Source of the DNA: Candidatus Saganbacteria bacterium
Lineage (GTDB): Bacteria; Margulisbacteria; WOR-1; XYC2-FULL-46-14
Reading direction: 5' to 3'
Length of the DNA: 35,326 nt
Assembly (NCBI GenBank): GCA_013202975.1
Contig: JABMQY010000056.1
Location: forward strand, 1-35,326
Shown here: in pieces, positions 16,618-25,855 of the stretch
How the letters are laid out: every line of letters starts with the position of its first letter
Position numbering within the stretch: the first letter of the stretch is position 1
Position numbers and translations under genes: made by a program
Notes under the pieces: generated by a model
The model's input: only the letters and a program-made list of their open reading frames with translations
What the model was told of the DNA's origin: nothing
Database searches by the model: none

Positions 16618-16658
16618 AAAAAAAACCCTCGCATGCAAACAATTACATACGAGGGTTT
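16618..16658 (-). terminator. Rho-independent terminator after the small exported-protein gene
   Basis: On the minus strand AAACCCTCGTATG (16658-16646) and CATGCGAGGGTTT (16635-16623) form a 13-bp stem with one G-U pair and a 10-base loop. It ends in an eight-base U run (16625-16618). It begins six bases after the stop at 16664. The plus strand has no U run, so it works only in the minus direction. Confidence 0.9.
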
Positions 16659-16663
16659 AGGAA

Positions 16664-17101
16664 CTATTTTCTTAATTCCAATCCAATTTCTGCCAATAAT
16701 CCCATTCGCGTATCGTAGCCAGCCTCAACAAAAAGGTTGCTGCGGATTTGCTTTTTTAGAAACAACTTTCCGCCGGCACCAGATTTATCGTTAATGCTGC
16801 TAACACCAATAAGATTTTGAACAGCGACTGAATAGCTGGAATAAGTCAATCCAATACCAATATCCAAATCAGGTCTAATTTTTTTAGCAATTGCTAAGGC
16901 AGCAGAAACTAAGCCATACTCACTGTTATAGGCATATCCGGCTGTTAATGAAGCAGAAATATCCGGTCTTAATGCCCTAACCCCTTCAAGAGCAAGCTGC
17001 GCTCCGCCCCCGGCTAATCCTAACTTTGCATTGATCTCACCATAGGAGGCAGATGTTATTAATACTGCTGCTAACAATGCAATCAATAAATATTTCATCA
17101 T
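16664..17101 (-). CDS. Small exported protein, outer-membrane barrel-like
   Basis: This 145-residue protein has a clear signal peptide (MMKYLLIALLAAVLITSASYG, cut near residue 21). Alternating short strands rich in Gly, Tyr and Ala follow, such as SASLTAGYAYNSEYGLVSAA and DIGIGLTYSSYSVAV. The C-terminus RMGLLAEIGLELRK could be a last strand. No known family is recognised. AGGAG precedes two adjacent ATGs; the second (17098) has the better spacing. It lies ten bases after another exported protein of similar size and ends in a strong terminator. Confidence 0.78.
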   Translation of the reverse strand: MMKYLLIALLAAVLITSASYGEINAKLGLAGGGAQLALEGVRALRPDISASLTAGYAYNSEYGLVSAALAIAKKIRPDLDIGIGLTYSSYSVAVQNLIGVSSINDKSGAGGKLFLKKQIRSNLFVEAGYDTRMGLLAEIGLELRK

Positions 17102-17111
17102 TTTCTCCTAA

Positions 17112-17561
17112 TTATAGATACAGGGTCAAACCGCTGTAAGAAACGGCAGAACCACCCATCAAGGTAGTTGTTGAAGCTCCACCCGTGCTAACTAGGCTAA
17201 CAAGATTAACCCTTGCATAACCTGCCAGATTGGGTGTAAGCATAACTTCTGCACCAACAAAACCATTAATGGTAGTTGTTGAAGCTGCTGCACTAGCAAT
17301 GCCAACTGAAGCTCCCCAAAAAGCGTTTGCGCTCTTTGAAAGATCAAACAACTTACTATTAAACCTTCCAACAATAGTAGTTGTTGCTACGGCTGCCGTA
17401 GAAACATACATTACGCCGAGATCAACAGATTGTGCTTTGTTTAATGCCAGTCTGACGTAAGGCATTCCCTCAACGTCAACACTCACTGCAGAAATACCCG
17501 CAGCAAAAGATGCACTTGATAACAAGACCAATGATAACAATAAAACAATCAATTTTTTCAT
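17112..17561 (-). CDS. Small exported protein with repeated TTT-containing segments
   Basis: This 149-residue protein has a signal peptide (MKKLIVLLLSLVLLSSASFA). Three spaced segments centred on ATTTIVG, STTTING and STTTLMG follow about 35 residues apart. At the DNA level they share GTAGTTGTTG on the plus strand near 17164, 17271 and 17374. Strand-like stretches (YVRLALNKAQSVDLGVMYVS, VEVMLTPNLAGYARVNLVS-like) suggest an outer-membrane or surface beta structure. GGGGGTG precedes the ATG. Function unknown; it is probably co-transcribed with the next small exported protein. Confidence 0.75.
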   Translation of the reverse strand: MKKLIVLLLSLVLLSSASFAAGISAVSVDVEGMPYVRLALNKAQSVDLGVMYVSTAAVATTTIVGRFNSKLFDLSKSANAFWGASVGIASAAASTTTINGFVGAEVMLTPNLAGYARVNLVSLVSTGGASTTTLMGGSAVSYSGLTLYL

Positions 17562-17585
17562 ATTTCACCCCCTCTTTTTATAGAT

Positions 17586-18245
17586 TTATTTTCCCTTGAT
17601 TAAATTAGAGACAAAATCCGCCATGATATCTTTGCAGCCTAAACCAAAGGCAATAGCTACCGCCAGTCCGACCGCTCCAATTATTACTCCGATCGACGGG
17701 ACAATCAGTGAAGGACCTATCCCAAGTTGTTCAAGTGCAAGCAGAAAAGCAAAAATAATGGTTGCATACTGCATAATCCTGGCAATTGTTTTTGCGCCAG
17801 GAATACCAACATTGACGGCAATAATATATACCACACCGCTTATAAAGGATGATAAAAATACGCCTAAACCCAGAACTAAGGCAGCCAAAAACACAATACC
17901 AATATAATTTAAAATCCGGTCAAGCAGCGGATCTACCGGAAGACCTAAAAAATTTGCCAGGGCTACTATTAAGAGTAAAACCGCAAGCCAATAAGAAATA
18001 TCACCCAACAATTGCGAAACAGGCCTTTTGATTTCTGCTTTTTCCAAAAAAGCGGTTAATTTGATTTTTTCTAGAAAACAATCAATCCCGATATTCTTAA
18101 AAAAGAAAGTTACCAGATACTGCACCAGCCTGGCTGCTGATATTCCCGCAATAAGGACGAAAGCAGCTAAAAGTAGATTGATAAAATAGGGAAATATCCT
18201 TACCCAGACCACCAGGAACGAATCAATAAAGCGGCTGATTGCCAT
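17586..18245 (-). CDS. MscS-like membrane protein (conserved TM-helix family)
   Basis: This 219-residue protein has about five membrane helices and no cytoplasmic vestibule domain. The C-terminal segment GAVGLAVAIAFGLGCKDIMADFVSNL resembles the pore helix of small mechanosensitive channels and the TM-helix repeat family. I chose ATG 18245 (MAISRFIDSFL) because GAGGAG precedes it; an earlier in-frame ATG (18287) would overlap secG and lacks such a site. It follows secG by 13 bases. A role in osmotic adjustment is likely from the family but unproven here. Confidence 0.82.
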   Translation of the reverse strand: MAISRFIDSFLVVWVRIFPYFINLLLAAFVLIAGISAARLVQYLVTFFFKNIGIDCFLEKIKLTAFLEKAEIKRPVSQLLGDISYWLAVLLLIVALANFLGLPVDPLLDRILNYIGIVFLAALVLGLGVFLSSFISGVVYIIAVNVGIPGAKTIARIMQYATIIFAFLLALEQLGIGPSLIVPSIGVIIGAVGLAVAIAFGLGCKDIMADFVSNLIKGK

Positions 18246-18258
18246 GTAGTCTCCTCTT

Positions 18259-18474
18259 TTAAAAAATCCCCAAAACCAAAGAAACAAGCAAAAATACTAC
18301 TGCGCAGCCGGTTGTTATCTTATTGAGCCCATCTTCTAATCCCCTTGGGGTCCCAAATAGTTTAGCCGCCCCTCCGATACCACCCAAGCCCTCCCCCTTT
18401 GCAGCATGCAGCAGCACGGTAATAACCAGGAGAACCGCCGAAAGAAATTGAACAGCAATTAAAAATGTCTTCAT
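18259..18474 (-). CDS. secG: Preprotein translocase subunit SecG
   Basis: This 71-residue protein has two membrane helices joined by the SecG loop. The loop reads HAAKGEGLGGIGGAAKLFGT followed by LNKITTGCAVVFLLVSLVLG. It stabilises the SecYEG export channel. There is no Shine-Dalgarno; TGT-TAAACT lies nine bases before the ATG with a perfect TTGACA -35, suggesting a leader of only a few bases. It lies downstream of gap-pgk, a common position for secG, although tpiA is missing between them. Confidence 0.93.
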   Translation of the reverse strand: MKTFLIAVQFLSAVLLVITVLLHAAKGEGLGGIGGAAKLFGTPRGLEDGLNKITTGCAVVFLLVSLVLGIF

Positions 18475-18483
18475 GTTATCGTT

Positions 18484-18511
18484 AGTTTAACACAGCCCTT
18501 CTTTTTGTCAA
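18484..18511 (-). promoter_or_regulatory. Promoter of secG, near-leaderless
   Basis: On the minus strand TTGACA (18511-18506) and TAAACT (18489-18484) are 16 bases apart, with TGT before the -10. The secG ATG is nine bases further. It allows secG and the MscS-like gene to be expressed apart from gap-pgk. Confidence 0.65.
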
Positions 18512-18528
18512 TGGTTCGACTCGTTCGC

Positions 18529-19725
18529 TTATTTATCTTGTAGACAGGCAATCCCGGGAAGAACCTTCCCTTCCATATATTCTAAAGAGGCGCCTCCCCC
18601 GGTTGAAATATGACTCATTTTATCCGCAAGCCCGGCTTTTGTTACTGCCGAGACGGAGTCCCCGCCGCCAATGATTGAAATTGCTCCTTTGCTGGTTACA
18701 TCCGCTACCATTTTTGCAATTTCAATAGTTCCATTGGCAAAGCGATCCATTTCGAAGACCCCCATCGGTCCGTTCCAGACAATGGTTTTTGCGTCACAAA
18801 TAGCGTTAGCAAATTTTCTAACTGTATCGGGGCCAATATCCATCCCCTGCCATCCGTCAGGAATTGTTGTCCGGGGTACAATTTGGACATTAGCATCTTC
18901 TGCAAATTTATCGGCAACAACATGGTCGATCGGCAGCATAAAAGGAGTCTCCTCATCAATCGCCGCTTTTAATATTTCTTTTGCTTCCGGAATTAGGTCC
19001 TTTTCAACAATTGACCCCCCCACCTTAATTCCGCGAGCTTTGAAGAAAGTGTAGGCCATTCCGCCACCGACAATAATTGCATCAACCTTACCCATCAGAT
19101 GTTTTAGTACCTGAAGTTTTCCGGAAATCTTTGCCCCTCCAATTATTGCAATAAAGGGCCGTTTTGGATTATCCAGAGCAGCGCCAAGAAACTTAAGCTC
19201 TTTCTCTATCAAAAAACCGGCATAGGCTGGTAAATCATCTGCAATACCAACAGTTGAAGCATGTGCGCGATGAACTGTCCCAAAAGCGTCAGAAACATAT
19301 ATTTCGGCGAGGGATGCTAATTCTTTTGCAAATTTGGGATCATTATCGGTTTCGGCCTTATGAAAGCGAAGATTTTCTAAAAGGAGAACCTCTCCGTCTT
19401 TTAACTCAGCAACCAGCTTTTTAACCTCTGGACCTATGCAGTCAGGAGCAAATTTAACATTTTTCCCTAATAATTCAGAGAGCCTTTTTTGTACAGGAAC
19501 CAGTGAGAGCTCTTTTTTAACCTCCCCTTTGGGACGGCCGAGGTGAGAGGCTAAAATTAACTTTGCCCCCTTATCGATTAGGTATTTAATAGTAGGAAGA
19601 GCCGCCTGTATTCTCTTGTCCGAAGTGATGTTTTGCTTGTCATCCAAAGGCACATTAAAATCACAACGAACAAAGACCCTTTTGCCGGATAAATCCTTAA
19701 TATCTGCTACTGTTTTTTTGGGCAT
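18529..19725 (-). CDS. pgk: Phosphoglycerate kinase
   Basis: This 398-residue glycolytic kinase makes ATP from 1,3-bisphosphoglycerate. [16 protein letters not shown] (14-29), [24 protein letters not shown], the [14 protein letters not shown] segment, [16 protein letters not shown] and GGGDSVSAV with [13 protein letters not shown] are all present. Length is normal. It begins two bases after the gap stop, forming a gap-pgk operon. Confidence 0.98.
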   Translation of the reverse strand: MPKKTVADIKDLSGKRVFVRCDFNVPLDDKQNITSDKRIQAALPTIKYLIDKGAKLILASHLGRPKGEVKKELSLVPVQKRLSELLGKNVKFAPDCIGPEVKKLVAELKDGEVLLLENLRFHKAETDNDPKFAKELASLAEIYVSDAFGTVHRAHASTVGIADDLPAYAGFLIEKELKFLGAALDNPKRPFIAIIGGAKISGKLQVLKHLMGKVDAIIVGGGMAYTFFKARGIKVGGSIVEKDLIPEAKEILKAAIDEETPFMLPIDHVVADKFAEDANVQIVPRTTIPDGWQGMDIGPDTVRKFANAICDAKTIVWNGPMGVFEMDRFANGTIEIAKMVADVTSKGAISIIGGGDSVSAVTKAGLADKMSHISTGGGASLEYMEGKVLPGIACLQDK

Positions 19726-19726
19726 A

Positions 19727-20842
<1,116 letters not shown>

Positions 20843-20844
20843 CC

Positions 20845-20853
20845 TGCTATAAT
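20845..20853 (+). promoter_or_regulatory. Extended -10 promoter of the LptC/A-like gene (leaderless)
   Basis: TGC-TATAAT ends seven bases before the ATG at 20861, placing the expected transcription start at the A of the start codon. The -35 is weak (TTTCTA at 17 bp). No Shine-Dalgarno is present. Confidence 0.65.
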
Positions 20854-20860
20854 ATTTCCC

Positions 20861-22039
20861 ATGGAACAAACCCCGTGGAAGCCAATCCTGTTTGCCGCCA
20901 TCGCATCATTTATAATGCTGGTTCTGGTTTTATTCTTTTCTCAACCAAAACATGACACTTCGCGGCGGGTAGAAAAAATTCTGGAGTTTGATGCATCAAG
21001 CATTGTCGGCAGATCCGAAGGAAAAAAAGTTTGGGAGTTTTCGGCAGTTACCGGCTGGGTTGGCAACAACCGGGATGCGACAAATTTGAAAGATGTCAAA
21101 AAAGGGCTTTTTTATAAAGATGGGGAATTATTAATCAAGGATTTCACAGCACATGAAGTTGCTGCCTACAAAAAATCAAAAAATGTAGAAGCAAAAACTG
21201 CCAATGCATTAATTGTAATTACCGGGAAAAAAGGAAAGAAAAAAAGAAAGTTTTCTCGTATTTCTGCTGATTTTTTTAAATACAATCCGGACAACAAATC
21301 TTCTTTTTTATCAGGGAATATTAAATTGGTTGATAAAAAAACAACTCTCCGAAGCGATTTTATTGAAATTGACCACGACAAAGGAATTTCTACACTCAAC
21401 GGAAATATTAGAATCAAAAGAAAGGATATCAACCTAACCTGCGACAAAATGCGCTACATTGCTGATTATGAAGAAATTATAGCCCAAAATAATATAAACG
21501 CCACAATTGACGGAAAAGAAAAGACAAATATTAAAGCCGGCTACCTAAAAATGTATATTGATGAGAAAAAAGATATTACCGCCAGCGGAGAGGTAGAAGC
21601 AATCCAGGGAAAAAAGGCCGCAATAGCTAAAAAAGTTGTTTATAACAAAAACAAGAAACAGATTGAATTATCGGGAAAGGTTAAAACAGTAATCGAAAAA
21701 GGCCGCGCCTTAATAAAACCAGAAACTGCGCAGAATCTAAAAAACAATAAAATAAAAGAAATCCTGAAAGAGAAGACCCTTCAGGATTCAGACATTCTTA
21801 TTCTCTCTACTATAAGCGGAGACTACACCGCCTTTGGCAACATCATTGTCATACAAAAAAATAAAGAAGCAAAGGCAGAACAAGCGGACTACTCTGATAA
21901 ATATGAGACAATTACCCTATCGGGCAATGTTTATTTAAAAGAAAAAGAGCGCTGGGTTAAATGCCAGAAAGTAATAGTATCAGTAAAAGGAAAGGCCCTG
22001 GAGGCAGTTGGTAGAGTTGAGGCAGAATTCAAATTATAA
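20861..22039 (+). CDS. LptC/LptA (OstA)-like lipopolysaccharide transport protein
   Basis: This 392-residue protein has one N-terminal membrane anchor (residues about 9-27). A long series of short beta strands in the LptC/OstA style follows. The first part (WEFSAVTGWV, LFYKDGELLIKDFTAHEVAAY) looks like LptC. The later part (LSGNIKLVDKKTTLRSDFIE, LNGNIRIKRKDINLTCDKMR, LSGKVKTVIEKGRAL, YSDKYETITLSGNVYLKEKE) repeats the LptA unit. It may therefore combine the inner-membrane LptC and periplasmic LptA roles in one chain. It implies an outer membrane. The mRNA appears leaderless. The family call is good; the fused role is my inference. Confidence 0.78.
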   Translation: MEQTPWKPILFAAIASFIMLVLVLFFSQPKHDTSRRVEKILEFDASSIVGRSEGKKVWEFSAVTGWVGNNRDATNLKDVKKGLFYKDGELLIKDFTAHEVAAYKKSKNVEAKTANALIVITGKKGKKKRKFSRISADFFKYNPDNKSSFLSGNIKLVDKKTTLRSDFIEIDHDKGISTLNGNIRIKRKDINLTCDKMRYIADYEEIIAQNNINATIDGKEKTNIKAGYLKMYIDEKKDITASGEVEAIQGKKAAIAKKVVYNKNKKQIELSGKVKTVIEKGRALIKPETAQNLKNNKIKEILKEKTLQDSDILILSTISGDYTAFGNIIVIQKNKEAKAEQADYSDKYETITLSGNVYLKEKERWVKCQKVIVSVKGKALEAVGRVEAEFKL

Positions 22040-22040
22040 T

Positions 22041-22278
22041 ATTCTTTAATCCCCCGGCCCCCAATCCTATCCCTGGATAGTGATCTTCCCGGATATCCCT
22101 GATGGGGGAAGCCCGAATTATTACCCTGATAGTCCCTGATTTCCCTGATATTATATTTTTTATCTGTTTTATCTGGGAGATCAGGGGGATCAGGAAAAAA
22201 TCTGAGGGTTTTTATATCCGGGAAATCCTGGGATTATCAAAATCGGGGATGGGATCAGGGAAACAGGGATTAAAGAAT
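22041..22278. repeat. Nested inverted-repeat (foldback) element between convergent genes
   Basis: Three concentric inverted repeats are visible. A 13-bp perfect pair ATTCTTTAATCCC / GGGATTAAAGAAT lies at 22041-22053 and 22266-22278. A 10-bp perfect pair TCCCGGATAT / ATATCCGGGA lies at 22087-22096 and 22214-22223. A 16-base near-perfect pair CCCTGATTTCCCTGAT / ATCAGGGGGATCAGGA lies at 22134-22149 and 22180-22195. CCCTGAT occurs four times on the left arm and ATCAGG three times on the right. No coding frame of note is inside. It starts one base after the LptC/A stop and ends on the DUF3006 stop codon. It could be a MITE-like element or a large two-way terminator. Confidence 0.8.
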
Positions 22279-22505
22279 TATTTTGCAAGTTTTCTTAACA
22301 TACCTGCAACTTTCTGTTTTGCCTCTTTTGTCTTTCGGCTTTTTACAGAAGCGCAAAGTGTAACAATATCCCCCTCTTTGACATCATCGGGCAAATAACA
22401 AACAGGAAACTCGATCGCTACTTCTTCATCTTCTCCCATAAGGATAACTGCAATTCCATCCTCCAGGCGATCGACTATTCCTTTTGTCTTTTTGTTTTTT
22501 TTCAT
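22278..22505 (-). CDS. DUF3006 family protein
   Basis: This 75-residue protein has GIVDRLEDGIAVILMGEDEE followed by IEFPVCYLPDDVKEGDIV, the pattern of DUF3006: a small beta-rich domain of unknown function. A lysine-rich tail follows (KSRKTKEAKQKVAGMLRKLAK). It starts seven bases after the rodA stop and is the last gene of that operon. Its stop codon is inside the right terminal repeat of the foldback element. Confidence 0.82.
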   Translation of the reverse strand: MKKNKKTKGIVDRLEDGIAVILMGEDEEVAIEFPVCYLPDDVKEGDIVTLCASVKSRKTKEAKQKVAGMLRKLAK

Positions 22506-22512
22506 GGCCCAA

Positions 22513-23742
22513 TTAAAAGATTAATTTTTGCCGCCTCATCGCGACACTTTGTATTATACCAATAGCAACAAGATTTTCAACCAAAGAGGTTCCGCCAAAA
22601 GAGACAAAAGGCAGCGGTATTCCGACTACCGGCAAGACCCCAATATTCATTCCGACCGAAACAATAAAATGAAAGAACATCATCACTCCGATCCCGGCCA
22701 CCAGCATAGAACCAAAGTAATCGTAAGCATTTTCGGCAATACTAAAAATTCTCCACAAAAGAATTGTAAACAATGCTACAACCGTAGTCGACCCGATAAA
22801 TCCAAATTCCTCCGCAATGGCTGAAAAAATAAAATCAGAATTTTGAATCGGAACAAACTGCAGCTGGGTTTGCGTTCCCTGCATAAATCCGGATCCAAAA
22901 AGCCCCCCCGCCCCCACTGCAATTTTTGACTGCAGGGTATGATAGCCAATCCCGTGCGGGTCGGCAGTAGGGTTAAGAAAAGAGAGTATCCTCATCTGCT
23001 GGTATGGCTTTAATAATCCCCACAAAATCGGCAATGCCACCCCAACCCCAATATTTATCCCGAGAATAAAAAACATATCCATTAATTTTACTCTTGAAAA
23101 ATACAGCACTCCCCATAATAATATTATGTAAGTAATCCATAAATAAAGGTTTTGACTAAAATAAATTGAAGCCAGCGGCGAAAAAATCATTGTAAGCAAA
23201 ACAGGAGAAGCTTTGCCCCAAATCAACATTCCCAAAGATATTGCTATTAAAACTAAACCCGTACCAAGATCGGGCTGCTTAAAGATCAGTAAAAACGGAA
23301 TGCCGGCAATTACCAGGGCGCGAAACATCCCGATTTTATCTTTTCTGCTGTTGAAATAAGCTGCCAAGGATATGATTAGAAGCAACTTAGCAACCTCTGA
23401 GGGTTGAAAAGAAAGGGGTCCAAGCATTAGCCAACGCTGCGCTCCGGCTGTTGCTCGTCCCATAAACAAAACCAAAACCAACATTATCAACATTAAGATG
23501 TACAAGAAAGGAGCGATGCTTCTTAATTTTTTGTAATCGACAAAAGCAAAGTAAACCATACCGGCCAAACCGATAATACACGAAACGGCCTGGCGCTTAA
23601 CGTAAGAAAAGGGATCTCGATCCCCTTTTAATTCTGCATTATAGGTAGTAGAGGTAATTAGTAATAATCCGATTAAAACCAAAACAATTGGAATTATCCA
23701 GATCAGAGAATCAGAGATCTTGAACATGCGGGGATTGATCAT
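22513..23742 (-). CDS. rodA: RodA-type lipid II polymerase (SEDS family)
   Basis: This 409-residue polytopic protein has about ten membrane helices. SEDS motifs are KQPDLGTGLVL, GSGFMQGTQTQLQFVPIQNS leading to DFIFSAIAEEFGFIGS, and VVGIPLPFVSFGGTSL. The QNSDFIF and VPIQ loop and its place outside the mur cluster favour RodA, the elongation polymerase, over FtsW; no mreB or penicillin-binding gene is adjacent. The ATG at 23742 overlaps the trpE stop in an ATGA junction, preferred over a TTG seven codons upstream. Confidence 0.9.
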   Translation of the reverse strand: MINPRMFKISDSLIWIIPIVLVLIGLLLITSTTYNAELKGDRDPFSYVKRQAVSCIIGLAGMVYFAFVDYKKLRSIAPFLYILMLIMLVLVLFMGRATAGAQRWLMLGPLSFQPSEVAKLLLIISLAAYFNSRKDKIGMFRALVIAGIPFLLIFKQPDLGTGLVLIAISLGMLIWGKASPVLLTMIFSPLASIYFSQNLYLWITYIILLWGVLYFSRVKLMDMFFILGINIGVGVALPILWGLLKPYQQMRILSFLNPTADPHGIGYHTLQSKIAVGAGGLFGSGFMQGTQTQLQFVPIQNSDFIFSAIAEEFGFIGSTTVVALFTILLWRIFSIAENAYDYFGSMLVAGIGVMMFFHFIVSVGMNIGVLPVVGIPLPFVSFGGTSLVENLVAIGIIQSVAMRRQKLIF

Positions 23743-25154
23743 TTTAGCAACTCTAACGCGCAAAGAAGAGCCCTGGCTTTGTTACAGGTCTCCTGATATT
23801 CAGCCTGAGGATCAGAATCAGCGACAATCCCTCCGCCTGCCTGCACATAGGCTTTTTTGTTTTTTAGAAGAATTGTTCGAATAGTAATTGCAGAATCAAG
23901 CTCTCCGTTAAAACCAAAATAACAGACTGAACCAGCATAAGGTCCTCGTCTGGTATTTTCTAGTTCATCAATAATTTCCATGGCTCGGATCTTTGGAGCA
24001 CCCGAAACTGTTCCAGCCGGAAATGAAGCCTTAATTAAATCAAAACAATCTTTATCCGGTCGAATCTTTCCCCGCACGTTTGAAACAATATGCATTACAT
24101 GCGAATATTTCTCAACTATCATCTTTTCATTAACTTCCACCGTTCCATATTCACAAACTCGGCCCAGATCATTACGAGCTAAATCAACTAACATAACATG
24201 CTCTGCAAGCTCTTTGTCGGAAGCCAGAAGCTCTTTTTCTAATGCCCTATCCTCTTCCTCCGTCTTTCCTCTCCATCTGGTTCCTGCAATCGGACGAATG
24301 GTACACTCACCATCTTCTAAGCGAACCATAACCTCGGGAGATGATCCTACTAAGCTCATATCGTCCATTTTTAAATAAAACATATAAGGAGAAGGATTGA
24401 TGTTACGAAGAACACGATAGGCATCCAATCCATTCTTAGTAAAGGACGCTTCAAATCTTTGCGATGGAACAACCTGGATAATATCCCCTGCAGAAATATA
24501 TTCCTTGGCCTTCTCAACGGTCTGCAGATATTCTTCTTTTGTGAAATTTGAGGCGAATTCCAGATCTTTTTTAACTTCTTTTAATTTTGAAAGCTTAATT
24601 CCCTTTTTTAATTTCTTCTCGATTTCATTAATATTTGCAATTGCACCAGCATAAGCCTTTTCTGGGTCAGAACATATATGGGCATTAGAAATAATAATTA
24701 TCTTTTTTTCAACGTGATCAAACGCCAGCAGAGAATCCGCAAGCATAAATAGCATATCCGGAACCTTCAAGTCATCTGGGTTTTTATTGGGAATACGAGA
24801 CTCAATATACCTGATACTATCGTAGCCAATGTAACCAACCATCCCTCCATGAAAACGGGGTAAGCCTGGAATTTTTACCGCCTTATACTGATGTAAAAAT
24901 CTCTTTAATTCTTCAAAGGGATCTTCTTTATCGGCGCCGGACTTGAAAATAAATTTTGGATTTGAGCCGACAAATGAATAGCGGGCAATCTTTTCACCCC
25001 CCTCCATTGATTCTAAAAGAAAGGAATAATCTGATTCGAGCTTACGAAAAGCAGTCAAAGGGGTTTCCTTCTTCATGTCTATAGACTTATAGACCGGAAT
25101 AAGATTCCCCTGCTTTGATAATTCTACAAATTCTTCTTTTGTCGGCGTGAACAT
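23739..25154 (-). CDS. trpE: Anthranilate synthase component I
   Basis: This 471-residue chorismate-using enzyme makes anthranilate for tryptophan. FLLESMEGGEKIARYSFVG includes the LLES tryptophan-binding site, so feedback inhibition is expected and PabB is less likely. Catalytic motifs are PIAGTRWRGKTEEEDRALE, LVDLARNDLGRV and SFPAGTVSGAPKIRAMEII. No trpG or other trp gene is nearby. GAGG lies seven bases before the ATG, which is 31 bases inside the end of ispD. Confidence 0.95.
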   Translation of the reverse strand: MFTPTKEEFVELSKQGNLIPVYKSIDMKKETPLTAFRKLESDYSFLLESMEGGEKIARYSFVGSNPKFIFKSGADKEDPFEELKRFLHQYKAVKIPGLPRFHGGMVGYIGYDSIRYIESRIPNKNPDDLKVPDMLFMLADSLLAFDHVEKKIIIISNAHICSDPEKAYAGAIANINEIEKKLKKGIKLSKLKEVKKDLEFASNFTKEEYLQTVEKAKEYISAGDIIQVVPSQRFEASFTKNGLDAYRVLRNINPSPYMFYLKMDDMSLVGSSPEVMVRLEDGECTIRPIAGTRWRGKTEEEDRALEKELLASDKELAEHVMLVDLARNDLGRVCEYGTVEVNEKMIVEKYSHVMHIVSNVRGKIRPDKDCFDLIKASFPAGTVSGAPKIRAMEIIDELENTRRGPYAGSVCYFGFNGELDSAITIRTILLKNKKAYVQAGGGIVADSDPQAEYQETCNKARALLCALELLK

Positions 25155-25855
25155 AATATTGCCTCAGCTATTATAATATCTTCCGGGGTCGTAACCTTTA
25201 TATTCTCGTATGACCCCATAACCATTTTAACAGGTATACCTAAATCCTCAACCAATTTTGAATCGTCGGTTGCCCCGGCCTTTGCCTTTTTGTAGGCCTC
25301 TTTAAGAATTGAATATTTAAATACCTGTGGGGTTTGTGCCGCCCATAGCCTTTCTCTCTCTAGCGTTTTCCCAATTTGATGATTGCAAGATTTATTTGAC
25401 ATTTGACATCCCTCGACTTCGCTCGGGATGCTAGATGATTTCGGAATGCTGAGCTTGTCGAAGCATTTGTCATTTGTCATTTGCTTAATGGTATCTTTCA
25501 CCGGCACCCCAACTACTACCGCATCTTGCTTCTTGCATTCCTCTATCGAATTTTTGATAATTTCTGGTGTAATAAGAGGACGCGCACCATCATGGATCAA
25601 TACGATATCGCAATCCTTTGGAACTAAAGCCAATGCATTTCTAACAGAATCAGTTCTCTCCGGTCCAGTTTCACAGACCAGAGGAGACAGGCCCTGCCCC
25701 GGACCAACGATTACGATCCCGGAGATTTCTGAGACCTGCTTAAAAGCATCAACCGTCCACTCAAGCATCGGTTTTCCGCAAATTGGAAGCAATTGCTTTG
25801 GCTGCCCCATCCTCTGTCCCGATCCTCCAGCTGCTATGATTGTAAATATTTTCAT
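25124..25855 (-). CDS. ispD: 2-C-methyl-D-erythritol 4-phosphate cytidylyltransferase with an in-frame insertion
   Basis: This 243-residue enzyme of the non-mevalonate isoprenoid pathway has the CTP-binding AAGGSGQRMGQPKQLLPICG (8-27), LIHDGARPLI (86-95) and AAQTPQVFKYSILKEAY. The C-terminal ATDDSKLVEDLG and IKVTTPEDIIIAE are also present. Residues about 126-163 (from QMTNDKCFDKLS to SCNHQIG) fill what is normally a loop of a few residues before the ERERLWAAQTP segment. They are encoded by palindromic repeat DNA. Core residues are intact, so the enzyme is probably active. It overlaps the M24 peptidase in an ATGA junction. Confidence 0.93.
   Translation of the reverse strand: MKIFTIIAAGGSGQRMGQPKQLLPICGKPMLEWTVDAFKQVSEISGIVIVGPGQGLSPLVCETGPERTDSVRNALALVPKDCDIVLIHDGARPLITPEIIKNSIEECKKQDAVVVGVPVKDTIKQMTNDKCFDKLSIPKSSSIPSEVEGCQMSNKSCNHQIGKTLERERLWAAQTPQVFKYSILKEAYKKAKAGATDDSKLVEDLGIPVKMVMGSYENIKVTTPEDIIIAEAILCSRRQKKNL
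25391..25483. repeat. Composite palindromic repeat translated within ispD
   Basis: Two hairpin units occur in tandem: CATCCC (25407-25412) with GGGATG (25425-25430) around TCGACTTCGCTC, and AATGCT (25445-25450) with AGCATT (25462-25467) around GAGCTTGTCGA. They are flanked by short direct repeats, TTTGACATTTGACAT on one side and CATTTGTCATTTGTCATTTG on the other. CTTCGACAAGCTCAG and GAGCGAAGTCGAGGG-type units are familiar to me as dispersed intergenic repeats of many environmental genomes. Here they are read in frame. Confidence 0.75.

Noticed and set aside
22094-22260. Repeated CCCTGAT/ATCAGG units as a possible CRISPR-like array.
   Set aside because: Units are only about 7 bases, irregularly spaced and inverted between arms; there are no uniform spacers and no cas genes.
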